From Syntrophaceae bacterium (lineage in GTDB: Bacteria; Desulfobacterota; Syntrophia; Syntrophales; UBA2185), in NCBI GenBank assembly GCA_003142295.1, contig PLLV01000235.1:33856-68591 (forward strand): DNA of 34,736 bases, read 5' to 3'. Positions 1-8,750 of this stretch are shown in pieces. How positions within the stretch are numbered: position 1 is the first letter of the stretch; each line of letters begins with the position of its first letter. Both the position numbers and the translations under genes were made by a program. The notes beneath the pieces are model-generated. The model had not been told where the DNA came from. It saw only the letters and a list, made by a program, of their open reading frames with translations, and did not search any database.

Positions 1-85
1 ATAATGAAATGATGTACTTAGTTCAGCCGGAAATCAAAATGATAAAGGCCCGACATACGGAAAGGCGGACATTGTCTTGAGTCGA

Positions 86-114
86 TTAGTACTTGCATTA
101 ACAAGTTGTATAAT
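86..114 (+). promoter_or_regulatory. candidate promoter of the liv operon
   Basis: TATAAT at 109-114 upstream of livK. Weak -35 (TTAGTA, 86-91) at 17-bp spacing. Spacer contains inverted repeat ACTTG-CATTAA-CAAGT (91-106). Confidence 0.4.
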
Positions 115-157
115 TTAAATAACGCAATCACATCTCAAGACGAGTGAGGGGGATTGT

Positions 158-1291
158 ATGAAAACACGTTTCACGAGGATCCTGCTTGTCTCAATTATAG
201 CAATCACATGCCTGAATTTTACGATGCCCGCCGCAATACCGGCTGCGGACACCATCAAGCTGGGGGTTGCCGTCCCACTAAGCGGCGATCTCGCTTCATA
301 CGGTATCCCCAGCGCCAGGGCTGCAGAACTGGTAGCAAAGGATATCAATGAAAAAGGAGGCATCCTCGGCAGGAAAGTGGAGGTTCTCGCTGAGGACGAT
401 GTCTGCAAACCTGAGGTCGCCACCAACGCCGCAATGAAACTTGTTTCTAAAGGCGTTAATGTAGTTCTTGGACATATCTGCAGCGGGGCAACTAAATCAG
501 CCCTGGGCATTTATAAAGAGGGAAATGTAATCGCGATGTCACCATCTGCCACAAATACGGAACTGACATTAAGCGGCAAGTATCCCAATTTTTACCGGAC
601 AATCGGTTACGATAAGAACCAGGCAAAGCTGGCGGTAGATTTTGCCGTCAAGAACCTCAATCTGAAAAAGATAGCGGTCCTGCATGACAAAGGCGACTAC
701 GGCAAGGGATTTGCGGAAAACGTGAAGAAAAATATCGAGGATTCGAAAAAAGCTCATGTCGTCCTCTTTGAGGGAATCACCCAGGGCGCTGTTGACTACT
801 CTGCCGTAGTTCAAAAAATCAAGCAATCCGGTGCGGAAGCCGTTATATATGGCGGTTATCACCCGGAGGCCGCCTCGATAGTCACGCAGATGCGCAAGAA
901 AGGTTTGAAGACACTCCTTATCTCCGATGACGGCGTCAAGGATAACACTTTTATCAAGGTGGCTGGAAAATATGCCGAGGGGGTCTATGCGACGAGCCAT
1001 AAAGACACATCGAAAAACCCCCTGGCCATCGCCGCCATAGAGGCACATAGAAAAGCATACGGCTCTGAGCCCGGCGCCTTCTTCCTGAATGGCTACGCAG
1101 GCGCGCAGGCGCTTCTGTATGCTATTAAAAATGCCGGTTCTACAGATTACGAAAAGGTAAGAAAAGCCCTCCGTACCTATACCGTGGACACCCCTCTCGG
1201 AAAAATTAAATTTGATAATAACGGAGATGCCATCGGCGTCGGTTTTTCCGTGTACCAGGTCAAGAACGGGGCTTATGTGGAAGTAAAATAG
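158..1291 (+). CDS. livK: branched-chain amino acid ABC transporter substrate-binding protein
   Basis: 377 aa with signal peptide. Periplasmic binding protein type I motifs (IKLGVAVPLSGDLASYG, GHICSGATKSAL, YRTIGYDKNQA). Strong SD (GAGGGGG). Followed by livHMGF. Confidence 0.93.
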   Translation: MKTRFTRILLVSIIAITCLNFTMPAAIPAADTIKLGVAVPLSGDLASYGIPSARAAELVAKDINEKGGILGRKVEVLAEDDVCKPEVATNAAMKLVSKGVNVVLGHICSGATKSALGIYKEGNVIAMSPSATNTELTLSGKYPNFYRTIGYDKNQAKLAVDFAVKNLNLKKIAVLHDKGDYGKGFAENVKKNIEDSKKAHVVLFEGITQGAVDYSAVVQKIKQSGAEAVIYGGYHPEAASIVTQMRKKGLKTLLISDDGVKDNTFIKVAGKYAEGVYATSHKDTSKNPLAIAAIEAHRKAYGSEPGAFFLNGYAGAQALLYAIKNAGSTDYEKVRKALRTYTVDTPLGKIKFDNNGDAIGVGFSVYQVKNGAYVEVK

Positions 1292-1480
1292 ATTTGTCTG
1301 TCTGAGGAGCCACACTGTCATAAAGCTTTTTACCGATATCATAGCAATAAGCCCCTCCCTCAATCCCTCCCGCCAGGAGAGCGAAGTCCAGGAAGCTTAA
1401 GCCTACAGCATTGCCCGCCGTGGGAGAACGAAATTGAACTCTGAAACGCTCTAACAGTGAAACATAAAAAAGGAGAAGGC

Positions 1481-1798
1481 ATGATCGTAACAACCGATAA
1501 AGGTCTGAGAAGAAGTTTTTTAGGCGTAGATTTTTTAGTTCTATCCCATGGGCCGGATACTATGATAACTAAAATGCTGTACAAGAAGGAGGATAATGTC
1601 CCGGTTCATAAGCATCCAAATGAACAAAGCGGATACGTGATATCAGGGAAATACAGAATCCGATTTGGCAATTACGATCAGATTATAGGACCGGGAGATA
1701 CATATTCGATCCCTAAGAACGTTGAACACAGGATAGAAATAATCGAACCTGGTGAAGTGTTGGACTTCTTCTCTCCGCCAAGAGCAGATTATTTGTAA
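1481..1798 (+). CDS. small cupin-domain protein
   Basis: ORF track start is 1457; ATG at 1481 has an AAGGAG SD. Cupin motif HKHPNEQSGYVISGKYRIRFGNYDQIIGPGDTYSIPKNVEHRIE. Confidence 0.85.
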   Translation: MIVTTDKGLRRSFLGVDFLVLSHGPDTMITKMLYKKEDNVPVHKHPNEQSGYVISGKYRIRFGNYDQIIGPGDTYSIPKNVEHRIEIIEPGEVLDFFSPPRADYL

Positions 1799-1883
1799 CT
1801 TCTGACAGCCCGCTGCATCGAGCGGGATTCGCGCGGTATATCTCAGCATTGGAAGATATTGTCATTTACAGCGTTTTATTAAG

Positions 1884-2786
1884 ATGAATTATTTTTTTGA
1901 ACTTCTTATCAGCGGGCTCACGCGCGGCAGCATCTATGCCCTCATTGCCCTTGGCTACACCATGGTCTATGGCATTATCGAGCTGATAAATTTTGCCCAT
2001 GGTGAGATCTACATGATCGGCGCCTTTACGGCCCTGATTATTGCGAGCGTCCTCGCCATGGCGGGGATGAGCGGTCTTTCCGTTCTGATTCTTGCTGCGG
2101 TTGTCGCTGTAATTTACTCCGCCGCCTACGGGTTCACCGTGGAGAAAGTCGCCTACAAGCCTCTCCGCCAGGCTCCCCGTCTTTCGCCTCTGATCAGCGC
2201 CATCGGCATGTCCATCTTTCTCCAAAATTATGTTCTCCTGGCCCAGACCTCAGACTTCCTCCCCTTCCCCAATCTTCTGCCCGAGCTCCCATTCATGGCG
2301 CCTTACGCCGGTTTCATCGGCTCAACGGAATTTATTATTATTGCGACTACTGCAGTGATCATGGTCCTGTTGACCCTGCTGATCAAATTCACAAGAATGG
2401 GGAAAGCCATGCGGGCTACGGCACAGGACAGGAACATGGCCATGCTGGTCGGCGTCAATGTGAACCGCGTAATCTCCAACACCTTCATTATCGGTTCGGC
2501 ATTGGCCGCTGTCGGAGGGGTCTTGATTGCCTCTCACATAGGACGGATCAACTTTTATGCCGGTTTTATTGCTGGGATCAAGGCCTTTACTGCCGCAGTT
2601 CTGGGAGGAATAGGCAGCATCCCCGGGGCGGTTCTGGGCTCTCTGGTGCTGGGTTGTACGGAGAGCTTCGCCACCGGTTACGTATCCAGTGATTACGAAG
2701 ACGTCTTCGCCTTTGTCCTCCTCATCTTTATTTTGATAATCAAGCCCTCAGGGCTCTTAGGTCATAAAGCAGCGCAGAAGGTATGA
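1884..2786 (+). CDS. livH: branched-chain amino acid ABC transporter permease
   Basis: 300 aa membrane protein; LivH-type N-terminus SGLTRGSIYALIALGYTMVYGIIELINFAHGE; operon position. Confidence 0.95.
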   Translation: MNYFFELLISGLTRGSIYALIALGYTMVYGIIELINFAHGEIYMIGAFTALIIASVLAMAGMSGLSVLILAAVVAVIYSAAYGFTVEKVAYKPLRQAPRLSPLISAIGMSIFLQNYVLLAQTSDFLPFPNLLPELPFMAPYAGFIGSTEFIIIATTAVIMVLLTLLIKFTRMGKAMRATAQDRNMAMLVGVNVNRVISNTFIIGSALAAVGGVLIASHIGRINFYAGFIAGIKAFTAAVLGGIGSIPGAVLGSLVLGCTESFATGYVSSDYEDVFAFVLLIFILIIKPSGLLGHKAAQKV

Positions 2787-4012
2787 GTAATTTGTACAAT
2801 ACAAAATACATGGAAGGCATGAAACAATCCGTCGTCGTTTCGTTGTGGTTCATGTTTCTCACCTTCCCCATCATGGTAATCCGGGTCAATACCATTGAAA
2901 ACATCATCGAATGGCGCTGGATGAACATGATCTATGTCGGCGCCGGCAGTTTCATCCTTTCATTTATCTGGCGCTATTTATCAGGAAAGGACATATCCAA
3001 GAGGACGGAGAGCATCGATGCACGGGGAGAACGCAGGTCTATCCTCCAACGCCTCGTGAGCGAGAAGAAGCTGTCTCTCCCCACCCTCGCAATTGTATTC
3101 GGTATCGCTATCATCTTTCCCTTTGTCTCATCCACCTACCAGACAAATATAATGACCACTGCCCTCATGTATGTTGTTCTGGGCCTCGGTCTTAATATCG
3201 TCGTGGGTCAGGCGGGCCTTTTGAATTTGGGCTACGTAGCCTTCTATGCAGCAGGCGCCTATACTTATGCCCTTCTATATCACCATTTTGGAGTTGGTTT
3301 CTGGGTGGCCTTGCCCCTGGGTGCGCTTGCCGCTACTATCCTGGGTGTTCTCCTCGCTTTGCCGATACTGCGACTTCAGGGCGATTATTTGGCTATCGTC
3401 ACTTTAGGTTTTGGTGAAATCACCAGATTGGTCTTGGAAAACTGGAACGAGTTTTCCTTTGGCCCCAGCGGCATCTCAGGGATCCCCCGGCCCGGCCTTT
3501 TCGGCATGGAGATGGGGATGCACGATGCCACAGTATATCTGTATTTTCTTATGATAATGCTCTGCATCATCACAATTTTTGTAGTGAACCGTCTGCAGGA
3601 TTCGCGGATAGGAAGGGCACTGCTTGCCCTCCGGGAGGACGAAATCGCCTGCCAGGCCATGGGTATTGATAAGACCAGGGTCAAACTGACGGCCTTTGCC
3701 TTAGGTTCTACCTGGGCTGGCCTTGTCGGTGTTATCTTCGCGGCGAAGACGACCTTCGTCAACCCTGCAAGCTTTACCTTCCTTGAGTCGGCCATGATCC
3801 TCTCCATTGTCGTTCTGGGCGGAACGGGTTCTATCATAGGCATCATTATCGGCGCCCTCCTTCTAATCCTGCTGCCGGAATACCTCCGGGCCTTCAGCGA
3901 TTACCGCATGCTCCTCTTCGGACTCATCATGGTCATCATGATGATCTTCCGCCCCCAGGGGATTGTAACCGGCGTCCGTAGGACCTACGAATTTCACACG
4001 GAGGAAAAATAA
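2783..4012 (+). CDS. livM: branched-chain amino acid ABC transporter permease
   Basis: 409 aa; LivM core GLGLNIVVGQAGLLNLGYVAFYAAGAYTYALL; overlaps livH stop by 4 nt. Confidence 0.95.
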   Translation: MSNLYNTKYMEGMKQSVVVSLWFMFLTFPIMVIRVNTIENIIEWRWMNMIYVGAGSFILSFIWRYLSGKDISKRTESIDARGERRSILQRLVSEKKLSLPTLAIVFGIAIIFPFVSSTYQTNIMTTALMYVVLGLGLNIVVGQAGLLNLGYVAFYAAGAYTYALLYHHFGVGFWVALPLGALAATILGVLLALPILRLQGDYLAIVTLGFGEITRLVLENWNEFSFGPSGISGIPRPGLFGMEMGMHDATVYLYFLMIMLCIITIFVVNRLQDSRIGRALLALREDEIACQAMGIDKTRVKLTAFALGSTWAGLVGVIFAAKTTFVNPASFTFLESAMILSIVVLGGTGSIIGIIIGALLLILLPEYLRAFSDYRMLLFGLIMVIMMIFRPQGIVTGVRRTYEFHTEEK

Positions 4013-4069
4013 AGAGGATATTTACTTCTTATCGTCAGTCCCGTGCATGTGGTAAGCAGAAAATAAATT

Positions 4070-4858
4070 ATGAATACCATCCTTGAAGCAAGAAAACTCA
4101 GCATGAATTTCGGCGGTTTGAGGGCATTGGACCGTGTTGATATCGATGTCCTGCCCGGACAGATTACCGCCCTTATCGGTCCCAACGGCGCAGGCAAAAC
4201 GACTTTCTTCAATTGCATTACCGGCATTTACTCTCCCACAGAAGGAGATATTTTCATTACCCCTCCGGGCGGCAGGCAGAAGAGGATCACCGGTCTCAAT
4301 ATTCACAGAGTGACGGAAAGCGGCGTTGCCAGGACATTTCAGAATGTACGCATCTTCCCTGACATGACCGTGCTGGAAAATGTAATGATAGGCCGTCACT
4401 GCCGCACGAATACCGGTGTCCTGGGCGCCATCCTCAGGGACAAAGGCACAATGGAAGAGGAAAAAGCCATTGTTGCCAGAAGCTATGAAATCCTGAAAAA
4501 GATCGGTCTCACGGAGCACGTAAATCTGCTGGCCAGAAACCTCCCTTACGGCGCCCAACGCCGCCTTGAGATCGCAAGAGCTTTGGCAACCGATCCCTTC
4601 CTGCTGCTCCTCGATGAGCCCGCGGCGGGAATGAGTCCCCAGGAAACAAAAGACCTGGAAGCGTTAATTATCAGCATCCGCGACGAATGGGAAATATCCG
4701 TCTTTCTTATTGAGCACGATATGAGACTGGTCATGGGACTTTCGGACTCTGTTTACGTCATGGACTACGGCGAGATGATCGCCCGCGGGACACCGCAGGA
4801 AATCAGACAGAATCCGGAAGTGATAACGGCATATTTGGGAGAAGACGTCAGTGCTTAA
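4070..4858 (+). CDS. livG: branched-chain amino acid ABC transporter ATP-binding protein
   Basis: Walker A GPNGAGKTT, LivG-type GVARTFQNVRIFPDMTVLENVMIG, Walker B LLLLDEPAAGMSP. Confidence 0.95.
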   Translation: MNTILEARKLSMNFGGLRALDRVDIDVLPGQITALIGPNGAGKTTFFNCITGIYSPTEGDIFITPPGGRQKRITGLNIHRVTESGVARTFQNVRIFPDMTVLENVMIGRHCRTNTGVLGAILRDKGTMEEEKAIVARSYEILKKIGLTEHVNLLARNLPYGAQRRLEIARALATDPFLLLLDEPAAGMSPQETKDLEALIISIRDEWEISVFLIEHDMRLVMGLSDSVYVMDYGEMIARGTPQEIRQNPEVITAYLGEDVSA

Positions 4859-5558
4859 GCTCTACAACGTCCAGACTTTTTACGGCAACGTCCAGGTATT
4901 GAAAGATCTCTGTATAGAAGTATCCCCGGGAGAGATCATCACCCTTATCGGCGCCAACGGCGCCGGCAAGACAACAACCCTCATGTCCATCTCCGGCATT
5001 GTGCCTCCGAGGGCCGGTGAAATCCTGTTCGACGACAAACCGATCCACAATTTAAGTCCCGACGAGATCGTCGCATCAGGAATTTCTCTGGTGCCTGAGG
5101 GCCGCCGCATATTCCCACGCCTGACGGTCATGGAAAATTTGGACATGGGTGCATTCCTCCGCAGAGATAAGGCAGACATAAAAAAGGACGTGAGTCACAT
5201 CTTCGAACTCTTTCCCATCCTCGCGGAAAGGCGCAACCAACCCGGCGGCACCCTGAGCGGTGGGGAACAGCAGATGTTGGCCATCTCGCGGGCGCTTATG
5301 GCAAGACCGCGCCTGCTCCTTCTCGACGAGCCATCCTTAGGTCTCGGCCCTATTTTCGTCAAACTGATTTTTGACATTATCAAGAAAATCAATGCGGAAA
5401 GCAGAACGACAATTTTCCTGGTGGAACAGAATGCCCATATGGCCCTCAAGGTCGCCCACCGCGGCTACGTCATGGAAAACGGCCGGATCACCCTGGAAGG
5501 TTCTGCCGACACCCTTCTCCATAACGAGGACGTGAAAAAGGCCTATCTGGGAATATGA
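4851..5558 (+). CDS. livF: branched-chain amino acid ABC transporter ATP-binding protein
   Basis: Walker A GANGAGKTT, LSGGEQQMLAISRALM, LLLLDEPSLGLGP; overlaps livG. Confidence 0.95.
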   Translation: MLKLYNVQTFYGNVQVLKDLCIEVSPGEIITLIGANGAGKTTTLMSISGIVPPRAGEILFDDKPIHNLSPDEIVASGISLVPEGRRIFPRLTVMENLDMGAFLRRDKADIKKDVSHIFELFPILAERRNQPGGTLSGGEQQMLAISRALMARPRLLLLDEPSLGLGPIFVKLIFDIIKKINAESRTTIFLVEQNAHMALKVAHRGYVMENGRITLEGSADTLLHNEDVKKAYLGI

Positions 5559-5567
5559 TGCGGAGAC

Positions 5568-6278
5568 CTATTTTAACTTTTTTTCTATCTCTCTCCAATT
5601 CTCTACGACTTCTGCGTCCTCCATGGAATCAAAACTGAAGGCAAGCGGTTTATACATCCGGGCGGATTCAATAACGTCCGGCCCGCCGATTATCGCCTTA
5701 ATCTGCAAATCCCTTTCTTTGATTTCCCTGAATACTTCACCCTGACCCCAGGGCAGCACAGGCGCAACGGGGAAATTATTCTTCTTCAGCCATGATCTCA
5801 CAGCTTCCACACTCAAAAGACCCTTTAGGAGATAGACTATGGGAAATCTCTTATGGATTCTTGTTATGGCCTTTCTGCTCTCCGGTTTTTCTTTTTCTCC
5901 AAACGGCCCTTCCAGCAAGGAGCCCGCAACATCAATAAAGACTATCCGCGTTTTCCTGTCCAATGCCAGGAGTATCCCGCTATCCTTGTCATCGCCGGAT
6001 CTCACGCTTATTTTGTAGAGACCTGTTCTTGCCGGGATAAATCCTTTGACTGCAAAGCCGTCTCTGCCTGAAAGGTTCTTGCCGATAGGTCTCCCATCGA
6101 CGATAAACTCCACAACCTCCCCGCCTTTGCTGAGCAACGTTCCCCTTGTCTCCGCTCTCAGCATGACCTCCTGTCCCTTCAGAGCCACATCATCATAGAC
6201 TAAGACCCTGGATAGCGCCGCATCCGGACATATGCCGAAGAGAAAAACAGACAAAATCAAAGCTAAGAGAATTCTCAT
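5568..6278 (-). CDS. secreted hypothetical protein with possible HAD-like C-terminal domain
   Basis: ORF runs to 6320, but the internal Met (MRILLALILSVFLFGICPDAALS) gives a clean signal peptide. C-terminal RKTRIVFIDVAGSLLEG and later GGPDVIESARMYKPLAFSFD are HAD-like in layout. Confidence 0.6.
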   Translation of the reverse strand: MRILLALILSVFLFGICPDAALSRVLVYDDVALKGQEVMLRAETRGTLLSKGGEVVEFIVDGRPIGKNLSGRDGFAVKGFIPARTGLYKISVRSGDDKDSGILLALDRKTRIVFIDVAGSLLEGPFGEKEKPESRKAITRIHKRFPIVYLLKGLLSVEAVRSWLKKNNFPVAPVLPWGQGEVFREIKERDLQIKAIIGGPDVIESARMYKPLAFSFDSMEDAEVVENWREIEKKLK

Positions 6279-6401
6279 ACAGTGCCTTACCGCAGTAAAA
6301 ATATGGGCATTCTCACACATGATGCCGTTGGCAAGAAAAATCCCGGAGTTTTCAAATTAAATTAAGACAATGACCAGCGTTATTAAATAAGCGATTCAAC
6401 T

Positions 6402-6898
6402 ATTTTTATACTAGATAATGCCGGTTCAGGCAAGGTGAAAGTGGGAATGGCATTGACATTTTTCGATTTCTATAATAGCATCTTCTGTTCATACTAATTG
6501 ATTATGAAACAATTAATTGTAAGAAATATAATCGAGCCGAACGGCAGCAAAAAAGGCAGATGTCTTGCCTGCGGCGCTACTCTGAATACGGCCAGGCGCA
6601 AATACTGTTCCATGGAATGCCGGAAACGCCTCCACTATAAGTTAGAGGTGCGAACAGGCCTGATAAGAGCCCTGAATGCAAAGTATGCAACGTTCTATTT
6701 TTCCGAAGTCATGATAATAATGGACATGCTCCCCTACGGATCTGAGCAAATATTCAGCTTCTTCTATCCGCGGTCTCCCGGAAGCAAACCTGCCGAAGAC
6801 TTCAGCAAGATGGCCGACATGCTGGGAAATATCTGGTGGAATGAAAGAAAGCGGACAAACAAGAGATACCTGGCGTCATTCCATCTTCTCGGAAAAGC
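6402..6898 (+). repeat. 497-bp direct repeat, copy 1 (partner 7844-8340, constant offset 1442)
   Basis: Hand alignment: about 31 mismatches in 497 positions (about 94% identity), no indels. Includes upstream non-coding sequence plus the 5' part of the Zn-ribbon gene. Confidence 0.95.
6453..6482 (+). promoter_or_regulatory. candidate promoter carried on repeat copy 1
   Basis: TTGACA (6453-6458), 17-bp spacer, TAGCAT (6476-6481). The same arrangement is in copy 2, shifted by 1442. Confidence 0.4.
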
Positions 6899-7058
6899 GC
6901 AATCCTTATCGGGGTCGGACCAAGTTAAGCATTTGATATGCCGTAAATTATGTTCCATAAAAACGTATTTTCCAGCCTTAGAGCATTGTTTTAGGTATCA
7001 AAATGGGTGCAGTAAGGATAGGGAAGTTATAATCCTGTCGCCCACAGCAGGCCAATGA
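6504..7058 (+). pseudogene. truncated copy of the Zn-ribbon/J-domain gene; the J-domain is replaced by unrelated sequence
   Basis: Near-identical to 7946-8340 up to LASFHLLGKA, then diverges (QSLSGSDQVKHLICRKL...). No J-domain. Confidence 0.75.
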
Positions 7059-7068
7059 CCAAGCATTG

Positions 7069-7350
7069 TTAGCCAATCTGGATAATCAATCTTTTACCGA
7101 GAGAGGTTGCCGCTTTATCCAATGTCTTCAATGAAACCGACTGATTCTTGGGATCTAATAATCTGTCAAGTGCAGATCGACTTGTACCCATCATTCTCGA
7201 CATTTCAACTTTAGATATTTTTTTACTCATCATTAGTTGTGATATTTGCTTTGCCACGACCTCTTTAATGGCGGCTTTTTCAACTTCTGCTAATATCCCC
7301 TCTTCCCGAAGAAAGTCATCAAACTTACTTCCAATGTTTTTGTGTTTCAT
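7069..7350 (-). CDS. XRE-family antitoxin, HigA-like
   Basis: 93 aa with HTH: AKQISQLMMSKKISKVEMSRMMGTSRSALDRLLDPKNQSVSLKTLDKAATSLGKRL. Directly downstream of a RelE/HigB-like gene. Confidence 0.85.
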   Translation of the reverse strand: MKHKNIGSKFDDFLREEGILAEVEKAAIKEVVAKQISQLMMSKKISKVEMSRMMGTSRSALDRLLDPKNQSVSLKTLDKAATSLGKRLIIQIG

Positions 7351-7354
7351 AACA

Positions 7355-7705
7355 CTATCCTTTCTTAAATAAGGATTTGCGTTTCCTTGCTAAATCCATT
7401 TCTTTTTTGGGTGTCTTCTTGCTCTTCTTAATAAACCCTTGTAACAAAACAATTTGGTTATTGTGAACTATAAATAACACTCTGGCAATTTTATTATCTA
7501 AGTTGCTTCTAAGTTCCCATAATCCTTCACCCAGAGATATTACAAGGGGCGGGCCAACCGGCCAGCTGGTTTCTAATATTTTTATGTCCCTGCCAATAAT
7601 AAACCTTTCCTGTGATGTTAGCTCATATTTTAGCCATTCTCTAACAGGTTCATTACCCGAATCTGTTTGAAAAAACACCACGGATAACTTTATCTGCACT
7701 TTCAT
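7355..7705 (-). CDS. RelE/HigB-like toxin (phage Gp49-like family)
   Basis: Motifs VREWLKYELTSQERFIIGRDIKILE...GPPLVISLGEGLWELRSNLDNKIARVLFIVHNNQIVLLQGFIKKSKKTPKKEMDLARKR. Start taken at ATG 7705; the ORF-track start at 7723 is a TTG inside the operator. Confidence 0.88.
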   Translation of the reverse strand: MKVQIKLSVVFFQTDSGNEPVREWLKYELTSQERFIIGRDIKILETSWPVGPPLVISLGEGLWELRSNLDNKIARVLFIVHNNQIVLLQGFIKKSKKTPKKEMDLARKRKSLFKKG

Positions 7706-7709
7706 GGGG

Positions 7710-7740
7710 TTTATATGTACCAATTTTGGTACTATGTCAA
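7710..7740 (-). promoter_or_regulatory. toxin-antitoxin promoter with embedded operator
   Basis: On the minus strand: TTGACA (7740-7735), palindrome GTACCAAAATTGGTAC (7732-7717), TATAAA (7715-7710). Confidence 0.75.
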
Positions 7741-7843
7741 GTAAAAAAAATTGTTCGATGTTGTTTTTATATCGGGGAAAACCTCACCTGACTTTAGAAC
7801 ATTAAGCAAATATGGTTCATGTAAATAGATGGGCCATGTCTTC

Positions 7844-8340
7844 ATTTTTGTATTAGATAATGCCGGTTCAGGCAAGGTGAAAGTGGGAATGGCATTGACA
7901 TTTTTCGATTTCTGTAATAGCATCTCCCGTCTATATTATTTGATTATGAAACAATTGATTGTAAGAAATATAATCGAGCCGAACGGCAGCAAAAAAGGCA
8001 GATGCCTTGCCTGCGGCTCTACGCTGAATACGGCCAGGCGCAAATACTGCTCCATGGAATGCCGGAAACGTCTCCTTTACAAGTTGGATGTGAGAACGGG
8101 CCTGATAAGAGCCCTGAATGCAAAGTATGCAACATTCTATTTTTCCGAAGTCATGATAATAATGGACATGCTCCCCTACGGGTCTGAGCAGATATTCAGC
8201 TTCTTCTATCCGCGGTCTCCCGGAAGCAAACCTGCCGAAGACTTCAGCAGGATGGCCGACATGCTGGGAAATATCTGGTGGAATGAAAGAAAGCGGACAA
8301 ACAAGAGATATCTCGCGTCATTCTACCTTCTCGGGAAAGC
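7844..8340 (+). repeat. 497-bp direct repeat, copy 2
   Basis: Partner of 6402-6898; see that entry. Confidence 0.95.
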
Positions 8341-8686
8341 CGTCAAAACTGGCGCGCCGTTAATCTCTGTTAAACCATCAATGGTAAAAGTTCCTTCCAT
8401 TAAGGCGGCGCACTTATCTCATCTTAAACTCGACAAATCCCAATTGAACGCGGCGGAACTGCAAAAAAGCGTAAAAGAAGCATATCGCAGGCAGGCGAAG
8501 GTACATCATCCCGATCTCGGAGGCGATGCGGCGACGTTCAGAAAACTCCACCAGGCCTACAGAGAGCTGACTTCATGGGCCAGGAGACCCTCTTTCACAA
8601 AGCGCCGTGGATTCCCTGATAAGTGGTTTTACGATGGGCGTACGAACAAATGGGTGCAGCCGATACCCTCGCAAATGCAAAGGTGA
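7946..8686 (+). CDS. Zn-ribbon plus C-terminal J-domain protein
   Basis: N-terminal CLACGSTLNTARRKYCSMEC (CX2C-X11-CX3C). C-terminal J-domain with HPD: SVKEAYRRQAKVHHPDLGGDAATFRKLHQAYRELTSW. ORF track starts at 7829, but copy 1 has a stop in the upstream frame, supporting MKQLIVRN as the start. Confidence 0.85.
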   Translation: MKQLIVRNIIEPNGSKKGRCLACGSTLNTARRKYCSMECRKRLLYKLDVRTGLIRALNAKYATFYFSEVMIIMDMLPYGSEQIFSFFYPRSPGSKPAEDFSRMADMLGNIWWNERKRTNKRYLASFYLLGKAVKTGAPLISVKPSMVKVPSIKAAHLSHLKLDKSQLNAAELQKSVKEAYRRQAKVHHPDLGGDAATFRKLHQAYRELTSWARRPSFTKRRGFPDKWFYDGRTNKWVQPIPSQMQR

Positions 8687-8750
8687 CGCCCTCGTAAAAA
8701 ACATGCCCCTGGTTTTTCAAACTGCGGATGACGGAAAGTGATGTCGCCCC

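Noticed and set aside
569-1363. 264-aa minus-strand ORF opposite livK
   Set aside because: Shadow ORF antisense to a clear livK; no recognisable motifs.
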